Positions 46,001-53,818 of a DNA stretch of 64,000 nt are shown here, piece after piece. Every line of letters begins with the position of its first letter. Position 1 is the stretch's first letter. The DNA lies in contig JAHHHF010000095.1 in assembly GCA_019359495.1 (NCBI GenBank), positions 27,267-91,266 of the forward strand, read 5' to 3'. The translations under genes and the position numbers were made by a program. Source of the stretch: Goleter apudmare HA4340-LM2. Lineage in GTDB: Bacteria; Cyanobacteriota; Cyanobacteriia; Cyanobacteriales; Nostocaceae. A model generated the notes under the pieces. It was not told the origin of the DNA. It made no database searches and saw only the letters and a program-made list of their open reading frames with translations.

Positions 46001-46474
46001 ATGATGATTGAATGTCGCAGAATGACTCAAGAATCCCGAAATGATGCCTTCCACTTAATTAATCAATTCTTGAGTGAAGATGAGTATTATTTGGATAGCA
46101 GCAGTGCTTATGGTGATGGTGGAAGTCTGGCGATAGAAAAAGCTTTAGAACTGTTTTTACAGCATCCAGAATTAGGATTTGTCTGGATAGCTGGTTATGA
46201 AAACCAACCTGTTGGTGTATGCATCATTTGCTTTGGAATTTCTACTTCCATCGGGTCAATTGTCGCCAAACTTGATGATGTTTTTGTTGCTACCCCTTGG
46301 CAAAATCAAGGAGTTGGTTCCACAATGATTACTTCCTTAAAGGCAGAACTACGCCGATTAAACATTCCCCGCATTGATACGAGTGTTCATCTACAAAATA
46401 GTAAAGCTAGAAAATTTTACGAAAAGCACAAGTTTGTACCGTTAAATGAAGAAAAGCTATCTTGCTTGCTTTAA
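46001..46474 (+). CDS. GNAT family N-acetyltransferase
   Basis: 157 residues with the GNAT fold: an N-terminal helix (NDAFHLINQFLSED), strands LGFVWIAGYENQPVGVCIIC, then motif A (LDDVFVATPWQNQGVGSTMI, ~95-114) with the Q-x-x-G-x-G acetyl-CoA pyrophosphate loop, and motif B near the end (HLQNSKARKFYEKHKFV). The substrate cannot be told from the sequence. Two ATG codons at 46001 and 46004 are possible starts. The gene stands alone between repeats on its left and a small exported protein on its right. Confidence 0.88.
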   Translation: MMIECRRMTQESRNDAFHLINQFLSEDEYYLDSSSAYGDGGSLAIEKALELFLQHPELGFVWIAGYENQPVGVCIICFGISTSIGSIVAKLDDVFVATPWQNQGVGSTMITSLKAELRRLNIPRIDTSVHLQNSKARKFYEKHKFVPLNEEKLSCLL

Positions 46475-46599
46475 CAACTGTATGTCTAGGGTATGCGATC
46501 GCAAAGTGTAACACACCATTCGGGGCACTTAATTGATGTAGACTGCGTCACAATTTTTGTTATGCAATAAATCCATACATAGCTGCCTAGGAGTGAAAT

Positions 46600-46989
46600 A
46601 TGAAGATAGCAATTATTGCCCAAACATTAGTTACATCATTAAGTTTATTAACTTTATTCACACCCCAGCAAGCATCAGCCCAAATCATCCCTCAACCTTG
46701 GGTTTCGGTTGGTGGTAAGGATGGTGAAGTAACCTACGCGGTAGGTGCAAAGGCTTTTGATTTAGGAATTGAAGTAGGAAGCGGACCTCAAGGTTCTGCG
46801 GGATTAGATGTTCTCAAGTTTCTCAGCTTGCCAGTTATTTCACCTTATGTAGGATTGGGATACTATTCAGAAGATAAAGGTGTAGCATTTTCTGGTGGTG
46901 TGCAGGTAGGTGCTACTAGGAACATTGTTGTAGGTGCTGGTTATAATTCTGTTCGCGGATTTAATGGGCAATTGGGCATTAAATTCTAA
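46600..46989 (+). CDS. Small exported protein
   Basis: 129 residues, family not recognised. A clear signal peptide (MKIAIIAQTLVTSLSLLTLF... with cleavage after the ASA at ~28) leads to a Gly/Val-rich mature part with alternating patterns such as GKDGEVTYAVGAKAFDLGIEVG and VQVGATRNIVVGAGYNSVRGF. It looks like a small beta-sheet protein, perhaps a fragment of a porin-like barrel, ending in the C-terminal Phe-type sequence QLGIKF typical of outer-membrane strands. A terminator-like hairpin follows at 47087. Confidence 0.7.
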   Translation: MKIAIIAQTLVTSLSLLTLFTPQQASAQIIPQPWVSVGGKDGEVTYAVGAKAFDLGIEVGSGPQGSAGLDVLKFLSLPVISPYVGLGYYSEDKGVAFSGGVQVGATRNIVVGAGYNSVRGFNGQLGIKF

Positions 46990-47086
46990 CGTCAGAAACT
47001 GGAGTTTTTGAATTGAAATCAAAAAATCAGGCTTTCTTATGGGCAAAAACCTGGTTTTAAATATTAAAATTTCATAGACAATTTTG

Positions 47087-47127
47087 CAGATCCCTAATTA
47101 AAAAAAATCGGGGATCTGTGTTTTTCT
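47087..47127 (+). terminator. Rho-independent terminator
   Basis: CAGATCCC (47087-47094) pairs with GGGATCTG (47111-47118) and is followed by the T-rich tail TGTTTTTCT. It ends the small exported protein gene about 100 bp after its stop. Confidence 0.65.
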
Positions 47128-47334
47128 AAGCTAGCTTGCAAATAATTTAACTTGCCATATCATATCTAAACTTGACTAAACATGTTTTAGCGCCACTAAC
47201 TGGACTTTAGACTAAAATAGAGCACTTGCGCTTCCGCGCACCTGGAGGGGCAATCGCATCCTTGAAAATTCCCTACTTGCATGAGCGATTGAGGAAAAAT
47301 ATTGAGTGTGAAAGTATTTTTCTAGATTTTGTGT

Positions 47335-47907
47335 CTAAGTACCACTAGCATCAATCAATACAGACAAAGCATTTCTGGCATATTGCGCTCCAATGGGATT
47401 GCCCTCAATCGTTGCCATTAAACTAGCTCCCCCAATTAAAAGCAAATACTGCTGTGAAAACGATTCCGGGTCGCGCACACCTGCTTGCTCTGCTAGCTGC
47501 ATGATATAAGTGCGGATAGATTCTCTCAACTGAACTGAGACTTGATGAGCTGGATGAGAAGCATCAGCAATTTCTAAGACCGCATTGATAAATGGACAAC
47601 CCCGAAAGTCAGGCAGCGCGTACCAATCCTGGAGAACATCAAAGGTTGCCAGTAACCGCTCTTTAGGAGTGTTACCTTGATCTGCAACTGCATTTTCAAA
47701 CCAACGTAACCATTGAACAGCGCGATATTTCATCACTTCTTCAATTAGTTGGTCTTTGGAAGAAAACCATCGGTAAAGAGTTCTTTTTGCTACACCAGAC
47801 GCGGCAATGACTTCATTTATTCCTACGTGTTGAATTCCCTTCTGATAAAACAGGAGAGAAGCAGTTTCTAGAATTTGTTGACGTGCAGCACTTGATTTAG
47901 TAGTCAT
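47335..47907 (-). CDS. TetR-family transcriptional regulator
   Basis: 190 residues from the ATG at 47907 (MTTKSSAARQQILETASLLF); an extension to 48069 would read through the divergent neighbour and its operator region and is rejected. The N-terminal helix-turn-helix is HVGINEVIAASGVAKRTLYRWFSSKDQLIEEV (~24-55). The C-terminal domain is all-helical and carries RECSFINAVLEIAD-like text around residue 110. It is divergent from a carboxymuconolactone-decarboxylase family gene, and two related inverted repeats sit between them, so it likely represses both genes. The inducing ligand is unknown. Confidence 0.92.
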   Translation of the reverse strand: MTTKSSAARQQILETASLLFYQKGIQHVGINEVIAASGVAKRTLYRWFSSKDQLIEEVMKYRAVQWLRWFENAVADQGNTPKERLLATFDVLQDWYALPDFRGCPFINAVLEIADASHPAHQVSVQLRESIRTYIMQLAEQAGVRDPESFSQQYLLLIGGASLMATIEGNPIGAQYARNALSVLIDASGT

Positions 47908-47915
47908 ACATTTAT

Positions 47916-47978
47916 GTAGACAACTCTGTCTCCATAGAGATATAATAGCACCTATTCTCAGTAGACAATGTTGTCTAC
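47916..47978. promoter_or_regulatory. Two TetR-operator-like sites
   Basis: Site 1 is GTAGACAATGTTGTCTAC (47961-47978), with perfect 8-bp arms around a 2-bp centre. Site 2 is GTAGACAACTCTGTCTCC (47916-47933), where the left arm is identical and the right arm matches 5 of 8 positions. Their starts are 45 bp apart, one beside each divergent gene. Confidence 0.7.
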
Positions 47979-48006
47979 TTGGAAGGTCATTAAGAGGAGT
48001 AAAGCA

Positions 48007-48567
48007 ATGGATTTTACGATCTATACCATTGAAACTGCAAAAGAAGCCTCGAAGGAAGCTCTGCTCCATGCCAAGGAGACATTTGGTTTGATTCCAAATC
48101 TAGAGGGAATTCTTGCGGAAGCTCCCGCCGCCTTGAAGGGAGGCATGGCATTGTGGGATTTATTTGAAACAACCAGTTTTACGCCTATCGAACAACAGGT
48201 CATCTATCTGACTGCTAATTACGAACATGACTGTCGCTACTGCATGGCAGCTCATTCAGGTTTAGCAAAAATGATTGGGATGACTCAGGAAGACATTGAG
48301 GCTCTGCGTCACGGGCAACCCTTAGCAGATCAGAAGTTACAGGCGTTGCGGCTGTTTACTAAGCAGATGATTGAGGCGCGAGGTTGGGTGAGTGAGCCAG
48401 AAATTGAAGAGTTCCTAGCAGCAGGTTACACGAAGCAGCAGGTTTTGGAAGTTATTTTAGGAATTGCTGTAAAAATTATCCACAACTACACTAACCACAT
48501 TGCTAAAACTCCTTTAGATAAGGCTTTTCAACCTTATGTTTGGTCAAAACCTGCGCCAGTTTCTTAA
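48007..48567 (+). CDS. Carboxymuconolactone decarboxylase/AhpD-like protein
   Basis: 186 residues from the ATG at 48007, which follows the strong Shine-Dalgarno GAGGAG (47994-47999); an in-frame ATG at 47968 falls inside the operator and is rejected. The AhpD-type active site is C76-RY-C79 followed by H83 (CRYCMAAH), so a redox or peroxidase-coupled role is likely. TAxYEHDCRYCMAAHS and KIIHNYTNHIAKTPLD match the family. It is divergent from a TetR gene and probably its target, as in other stress-inducible AhpD-like pairs. Confidence 0.9.
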   Translation: MDFTIYTIETAKEASKEALLHAKETFGLIPNLEGILAEAPAALKGGMALWDLFETTSFTPIEQQVIYLTANYEHDCRYCMAAHSGLAKMIGMTQEDIEALRHGQPLADQKLQALRLFTKQMIEARGWVSEPEIEEFLAAGYTKQQVLEVILGIAVKIIHNYTNHIAKTPLDKAFQPYVWSKPAPVS

Positions 48568-48830
48568 TCAGAGCAGATTTTGAGAGTGCGGACTGTCAAA
48601 GTTCTCTAGCGCTGAGTTTGAGATAATTGACAGCATCTCAACAAAATGTTTTTTTAATTTTGAACTTACTTGCTCAAAAGCTTGATTGACAAGGGTTTCA
48701 GCAGCCAATGCAGTGTACATTTGTTGCGTAGATGTGATTGCGCTTTTTAGTTAAATAATTTCAGACGGGCTTCGGAAAGCATTAATTACTTTATCAAGTT
48801 CCTGAGCGATCGCTAAGAGGATGTTTTAAA
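48568..48830 (-). pseudogene. Possible gene remnant
   Basis: A minus-strand frame from about 48830 reads LLAIAQELDKVINAFRSPSEII, then a TAA, then continues as LKSAITSTQQMYTALAAETL to a stop at 48568. A 50-codon piece starting at the ATG at 48720 is open. The AQELDKVI text is faintly reminiscent of short Spo0E-like helical proteins, but the match is weak. I read it as a decayed small gene convergent with the AhpD-like gene. Confidence 0.25.
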
Positions 48831-49119
48831 AGTCCTCTCGTTGGTAGCAAAATGTTTCAGATCCCCCTAAATACCCCTTAAAAAGGGGTATTTTAAGAAA
48901 TTCCCTCCCTTTTTAAGGTGCTTAAAATCACAGCCAACCACTTTTCAAACAACCTCTAAGAAAATATTTATTTTCTTGGGAAAAATATGTCTTTGAGTAG
49001 TAGTATGGGCAGTGTCTGGTAATTTTATTAATGGATAAAAGCAGTAGGCAAAGAACAAAACTATTATCTAGCAAAATTACCAGCAATCTTAATGTTATCT
49101 ATTTAACAGGAATCTCCTT
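48831..49119. other. Intergenic region with hairpin
   Basis: No gene. AAATACCCCTT (48869-48879) and AAGGGGTATTT (48883-48893) form an 11-bp stem with a 3-nt loop, inside a C/T-rich repeat-like stretch (48861-48920) of a kind common between cyanobacterial genes. The remainder contains the upstream region of the WD40 gene. Confidence 0.5.
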
Positions 49120-51474
49120 ATGGAGCCAGGAATAAGATTACTCATCCAACTGGCGATAGAATTTGCACCCATGATTGCATCTCTAATTCAAAAAACGCAG
49201 TCAGCAGGATTAACTACAACTAAATACGCTATTCCCGAAGTAATTCAAGATTTTGCCGGACTTACCAATACTTTAACCTCAAAAAACAGCTATTTAGCAG
49301 GTTTTGAGCAAGAAAAACTCTTGCAACAACAATTAGCGGTTTACCAACGTCAAACATTATTAGAAAAAGTCAAGCAAGAGAGAGAAATATCTCTGAAATT
49401 ACCAGAAGTTCACAAAATTTTTGATAGCTGGCCTTTGAGATTGTATCCTTCGCAAATATTAGAATCTCACACAGGTAATAAACGTACACCACTGAAAATT
49501 TTTCTGGCTCCTCCCCAAATCAAGTTTGACAAGTTCGTTGATCAAAATGAAGAAATTGCTGAAGTTGAGCTAATTTTAGCTGAAGGTTTACGAGCATTCC
49601 TCAACCAAAATTACTCTCTCCACTGCCCTATTAGACCAACAGAATTTTTAGCAGGAGCATGGGATAGTAAGCGCTTTCATAGTGAATCTAGTATCAAGGC
49701 TCTATTTGGGATGTTAAAAACAGAGCCTAGTTTAATTTTAGAGTCAGAACATGATGGTGATTATCTCAATTTCCGCATTGGTTACTGGGGATTAGGGCAA
49801 GAAAATTATTATTACAAAACCATCTCACGTTTGCCTTACAGAGAAATTTTAGAAGACTCTGCAAAAAGCCGTGCGAAGGAGTGGAAGAAAGTTAGAGATC
49901 AACTGGTGGAATTAGGAGAAAATTTAGATGAAATTAACACTATTAGTCAAGATAATGTAATTAATTTGGGGATTTTAGAAAAAGTAGAAAAATGGCAAGG
50001 TCAGGGTATTGACGTTAGAAATTTGGCTTTAAAATATCACATTAACCATCAGGATATCGAAAAACTCTGCCAGGTTTTAATTGCTTGCCACTGTATGGTT
50101 GCTGGCTGGGTTGTGGATGCCTATCATTTGGTGCATCATGATGTATCGCCGATGCTGCCAGAGTTACTACCGAATTTGTTTCAAGATGCGATAGATTTAC
50201 AATCAGTGCAAGCAATAGCCACTAGTTACAAACAAGTTTATCAAGCTTTAGAAAACGATCGCCAATACTGGATTCCAGAAATGGCATTGCAATTAGGCCA
50301 AAGTTTAGCTTATTTAAGCGATCGCTCTTGGGCGAGGGCACAGGTAGACTATTCAATTAATACGTGGCTGGAACTGCGCCAAGTCTCACTAGAAGCGGTG
50401 AGTAACCCCCTAGAGGCAATGCAATTGGTTGTGAAGATTGAAGATGAAGAATATGTCAACAAATTAAGAGCATACTTTACAGCCGTGGGTGATAGTCAAA
50501 GTATTCAGGATACGGAGAACCTTTTACAAGCGATCGCTATTCTCAAAGAAAAACGTACATTAGATTATGCTACCGTCAGTTACACCTTTAAAGGGCATAC
50601 AAGCAAGGTGACATCTGTAGCTATTAGTCCTGATGGCGAGACTTTAGTCAGTGGGTGTGCAGATAAAACTATCAAGCTATGGCATCTCAAAACTGGTAAA
50701 CTTATCCGCACCCTCACAGGAAATTTAGGACAAGTGTCATCAGTGGCGGTTAGTCCCGATGGTAATTTTCTGGCTGTTGGTAGCGATGAACACCCCAAAA
50801 GCAACATCAAAGTCTGGCATTTAAAAACAGGTAAACTCCTCCACACCCTCTCAGGACACCAGAAACCAGTTAACTCAGTGGTAATCAGCCCAGATGGGCA
50901 AATTCTCGCCAGTGGTAGCCATAAAATCAAAATATGGCATTTGCATAAAGGCGATGCCTGCGACGGGCTATGCCAACGCATTTCCACCCTTTGGCATTCA
51001 TCCGCAGTTCACGCTGTTGCCATTAGCCCTGATGGTACAATCCTCGCTAGCGGTAGTGCTGACACCAAAATCAGGCTATGGAATCCCTACACTGGAGATC
51101 CACTACGTACCCTTAGTGGTCACAACGGTGAGGTAAAATCAATAGTCATCAGTCCAGATGGCAAAACTCTCTGGAGTGGTAGTGCTGACAAAACCATCAA
51201 AATCTGGCATTTGTCTACAGGTAAACTATTGCATACCTTAACTGGACATGCAGAGGAGGTAAAATCAATAGCCATCAGTCCAGATGGCAAAACTCTCTGG
51301 AGTGGTAGTGCTGACAAAACCATCAAAATCTGGCACATCCCTACTGGTGAACTACTACAAACCCTCACAGGGCATTCTGGGGCAGTCAATTCTGTGGCTT
51401 TGAGTGTAAATGGTAAAGTATTTGCTAGTGGTAGTTCGGATCAAACTATTAAAATTTGGCGAATATGTAATTAA
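49120..51474 (+). CDS. WD40 repeat protein with large unassigned N-terminus
   Basis: 784 residues. About 485 N-terminal residues form a helical region I cannot assign: a hydrophobic start (IRLLIQLAIEFAPMIASLI), a coiled-coil-like stretch (~70-95), a mixed alpha/beta block with YWGLGQENYYYKTISRLPY, and helices to ~485. Then about seven WD40 repeats (~488-784), each with the GHTxxVxSVAISPDGxxLxSGSADKTIKIW pattern, form a propeller. No kinase, NB-ARC or caspase domain is seen, so the N-terminus may be the effector or scaffold part. Repeats six and seven are nearly identical at the DNA level (~51121-51340), indicating recent duplication. Confidence 0.85.
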   Translation: MEPGIRLLIQLAIEFAPMIASLIQKTQSAGLTTTKYAIPEVIQDFAGLTNTLTSKNSYLAGFEQEKLLQQQLAVYQRQTLLEKVKQEREISLKLPEVHKIFDSWPLRLYPSQILESHTGNKRTPLKIFLAPPQIKFDKFVDQNEEIAEVELILAEGLRAFLNQNYSLHCPIRPTEFLAGAWDSKRFHSESSIKALFGMLKTEPSLILESEHDGDYLNFRIGYWGLGQENYYYKTISRLPYREILEDSAKSRAKEWKKVRDQLVELGENLDEINTISQDNVINLGILEKVEKWQGQGIDVRNLALKYHINHQDIEKLCQVLIACHCMVAGWVVDAYHLVHHDVSPMLPELLPNLFQDAIDLQSVQAIATSYKQVYQALENDRQYWIPEMALQLGQSLAYLSDRSWARAQVDYSINTWLELRQVSLEAVSNPLEAMQLVVKIEDEEYVNKLRAYFTAVGDSQSIQDTENLLQAIAILKEKRTLDYATVSYTFKGHTSKVTSVAISPDGETLVSGCADKTIKLWHLKTGKLIRTLTGNLGQVSSVAVSPDGNFLAVGSDEHPKSNIKVWHLKTGKLLHTLSGHQKPVNSVVISPDGQILASGSHKIKIWHLHKGDACDGLCQRISTLWHSSAVHAVAISPDGTILASGSADTKIRLWNPYTGDPLRTLSGHNGEVKSIVISPDGKTLWSGSADKTIKIWHLSTGKLLHTLTGHAEEVKSIAISPDGKTLWSGSADKTIKIWHIPTGELLQTLTGHSGAVNSVALSVNGKVFASGSSDQTIKIWRICN

Positions 51475-51520
51475 ATGGTATTGGGCATAGGGCAGAAAAA
51501 TCACCCTTGATACTTGACAC

Positions 51521-51678
51521 TAGCCCTTTCAAGGTGACTCGTGAAATTTCTTTTTTTCTCTCTGCTGACTCTGCTTCTCTGCGGTTAAAAAGTAATTAAT
51601 TTAACCGCAGAAGATACGGAGGCAAGAGGTTATACAGGTCTTTATTTTCAAGAATTTTGATGCACCTTGAAAGGGCTA
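51521..51678. mobile_element. 158-bp inverted-repeat element, MITE-like
   Basis: Ends are a perfect 16-bp inverted repeat: TAGCCCTTTCAAGGTG (51521-51536) and CACCTTGAAAGGGCTA (51663-51678). The centre holds an 11-bp inverted repeat CTGCGGTTAAA (51579-51589) and TTTAACCGCAG (51600-51610). No coding capacity and no obvious target duplication (left flank ACAC, right flank ATCC). It lies between the WD40 and acetyltransferase genes. Confidence 0.6.
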
Positions 51679-51696
51679 ATCCTTGACCATTGACAA

Positions 51697-52332
51697 ATGA
51701 CAGAGAAATACGGGCCAAATCCTGATAACCTTCATCCAATGGAGGGTCATCCACGGGTTTATTTCATCAAGAACTGTGTGCAATCACCCAATATCATAGT
51801 TGGTGATTACTCCTATTACGACGACCCAGATCATCCAGGAGACTTTGAGAGAAACGTACTATACAATTATGGTGGCGATCGCCTAATCATTGGTAAATTT
51901 TGTGCGATCGCTACCAATGTCAAATTCATCATGAATGGTGCTAACCATAAACTAGATGGCATTTCCACTTACCCATTTCCCTATTTTGGACATGGTTGGG
52001 AAAAAGCAATGGATCAGATGCTGGAATTGCCAAGCAGAGGTGACACCATTATTGGCAACGATGTTTGGATTGGCTATGATTCCCTGATTATGCCAGGAGT
52101 GAAAATTGGTGATGGTGCAATCATTGCCGCCCGTTCAGTTGTAGTTAAAGATATCCCCCCCTACACAATCGCTGGTGGTAATCCAGCCCATCCTTTCAAG
52201 CAACGCTTCAGCGACGCTGAAATTAACCAACTACTCACCATTCAATGGTGGAATTGGGAAATTGACAAAATCACGCGTCACCTTGACTTGATTATGAGTA
52301 GTGATATTCAGAAGTTGTATGAGGCTGAATGA
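51697..52332 (+). CDS. Vat/CatB-like O-acetyltransferase
   Basis: 211 residues of the hexapeptide-repeat xenobiotic acyltransferase family: left-handed beta-helix repeats in IIGNDVWIGYDSLIMPGVKIGDGAIIAARSVVVKDIPPY (~122-160), the His-containing loop FIMNGANHKLDGISTYPF (~80-96), and the Vat-like start NIIVGDYSYYDDP. A C-terminal helix follows (IQWWNWEIDKI). Such enzymes acetylate streptogramin A or chloramphenicol, but in environmental cyanobacteria the natural substrate is unknown. The start is 18 bp after the inverted-repeat element, so expression may depend on it. Confidence 0.9.
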   Translation: MTEKYGPNPDNLHPMEGHPRVYFIKNCVQSPNIIVGDYSYYDDPDHPGDFERNVLYNYGGDRLIIGKFCAIATNVKFIMNGANHKLDGISTYPFPYFGHGWEKAMDQMLELPSRGDTIIGNDVWIGYDSLIMPGVKIGDGAIIAARSVVVKDIPPYTIAGGNPAHPFKQRFSDAEINQLLTIQWWNWEIDKITRHLDLIMSSDIQKLYEAE

Positions 52333-52414
52333 AGAATCGAGATTCAGTAGGGGATGAAGAAATTGGAGGCATTATTACAATAGTAAATACAAGTGATCTA
52401 TGGGAGAAACAACA

Positions 52415-52588
52415 ATGACAGTTTCAGCCACTAAAAAGATGACCTTTGAGGAATTTCTTCAGTTTGATGACGGTACAGATACTTTATATGAATTGGAGAA
52501 CGGAGAATTAATTCCTATGCCTTCTGAAAGTGAGCTAAATTGTCGGATAGCGATGTTTTTAGTTGCCTATTTTCTGACACCTAGGTGA
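52415..52588 (+). pseudogene. Truncated Uma2 (DUF820) gene
   Basis: 57 residues from the ATG at 52415 ([20 protein letters not shown]). These match the N-terminal segment of Uma2 proteins (TFEEFLQ..., [15 protein letters not shown], then helix [11 protein letters not shown]). The frame stops at TGA (52586-52588) where an intact gene would continue for about 130 residues with the nuclease core. No core motif follows in any frame. It is a fragment that probably makes no active product. Confidence 0.75.
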
Positions 52589-52688
52589 GAATTACAAATT
52601 ACCTCTAAGGTAGGATATGAATTTTCATAACAGTAAAGCTAAAATACTGTAGGTTTAAGTTAAGTGCTGCGTAATTAACACAGCTATT

Positions 52689-53735
52689 GTGATTAATAAA
52701 ATCTCCGATAAATTTTTTAGCTCTCAGCCACAAGAAGTATCATTTACAGGCTATAAATTTAGCTGGTTTGATTGGTTTTGCCTTTTTTATCCTCCTGGTT
52801 GGCTGATTATATTTAACCGCCACTGGCAACATTATCATCACAATCCCGAAGGTTGGAATTGGCTGGAATACCTATTATTTTTAATTCCTGGGGGATTTTA
52901 TCTCGCGCTACTGACGCGCTGGTTGCGTCTTGGTTGTCGTCCTCCACAAACAGAATTTAGTGAATTTGATCTCGATTATCAACAAGCTTTTCGAGAAGAA
53001 ATCCTCGCTCCCATTGTGAAATATTATTTTCGGGGGGAATTGCAACAAGTCGAGAATTTACCCCAAACAGGCCCGATGATTGTAGCCATGAATCATGCGG
53101 GAATGTGTTTTCCTTGGGACTTTGTGACCTTGGCTTATCTGTTAAGTCAAGCACGGGGTTGGGTGGTGCAGCCCCTAGCAGGGATATCATTGTTTGAACA
53201 TGCTTGGATGATTTGGTGGCTACCCCCTGGATGGTCACAAGTGGTAGGTGGTATCCGCGCCGAGTTAAGTGATTTTGAAGCGGCGATGCAAGCAGGTAAA
53301 ACAGTCCTCTATGCACCCGAAGGTTTACGTGGCCCTTTGAAAGGCTGGAAAAGACGCTACCAACTAGAAAAATTTGATGTCAGTTTTGTACAGTTGAGCG
53401 ATCGCTATCAAGTTCCCATTCTCCCAGTTGTTTGCATCGGTAATGAATCATTACATCCTTGGACTGTCAATCTCAAAAGATGGCAAAGATTCTTCAAATT
53501 ACCGTTCTTACCTTTTTCGCCTTTAATGCTAATTTTAATTCTATTTCCCTCGATGGGAGTTTGGGCAATGAAAACTCGCCTACGTTATTTTATTCAGCCC
53601 TTAGAACCATGTTTAGAAAATAACTCAGGCAAAAAACGTATATTTAGTTATCAACAGGCTCAACAATTAAGAGCAAAATTGCAAATTACAATTAACCAAT
53701 TGTTGAATACTCATACCAATTCACCAAAAACTTGA
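52689..53735 (+). CDS. PlsC-like lysophospholipid acyltransferase
   Basis: 348 residues, starting at the GTG at 52689. An N-terminal region with two hydrophobic segments (KFSWFDWFCLFYPPGW, LLFLIPGGFYLALLTRW) precedes an acyltransferase domain with NHAGMCFPWD (catalytic His and Asp, with wider spacing than the usual H-x4-D) and VLYAPEGLRGP, the equivalent of the FPEG motif. LLPVV-like text near 235 and a membrane-associated segment follow. It is predicted to acylate lyso-lipids in the cytoplasmic or thylakoid membrane. The motif spacing marks a cyanobacterial subfamily distinct from plain PlsC. It stands alone. Confidence 0.85.
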   Translation: MINKISDKFFSSQPQEVSFTGYKFSWFDWFCLFYPPGWLIIFNRHWQHYHHNPEGWNWLEYLLFLIPGGFYLALLTRWLRLGCRPPQTEFSEFDLDYQQAFREEILAPIVKYYFRGELQQVENLPQTGPMIVAMNHAGMCFPWDFVTLAYLLSQARGWVVQPLAGISLFEHAWMIWWLPPGWSQVVGGIRAELSDFEAAMQAGKTVLYAPEGLRGPLKGWKRRYQLEKFDVSFVQLSDRYQVPILPVVCIGNESLHPWTVNLKRWQRFFKLPFLPFSPLMLILILFPSMGVWAMKTRLRYFIQPLEPCLENNSGKKRIFSYQQAQQLRAKLQITINQLLNTHTNSPKT

Positions 53736-53818
53736 TACACATACAACAAACCGTAGGGGCGTAGGCGGAGCCTTCCCGTAGGGTACGGCTGTTCGCCCTT
53801 ACACTCATACTCATATTT

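Noticed and set aside
47908..48069. Upstream extension of the TetR ORF
   Set aside because: It would run through both operators and the start of the divergent gene; the ATG at 47907 gives a standard TetR N-terminus.
50580..50987. 135-codon minus-strand ORF
   Set aside because: Antisense shadow of the WD40 repeats; the repeated text is the complement of the blades.
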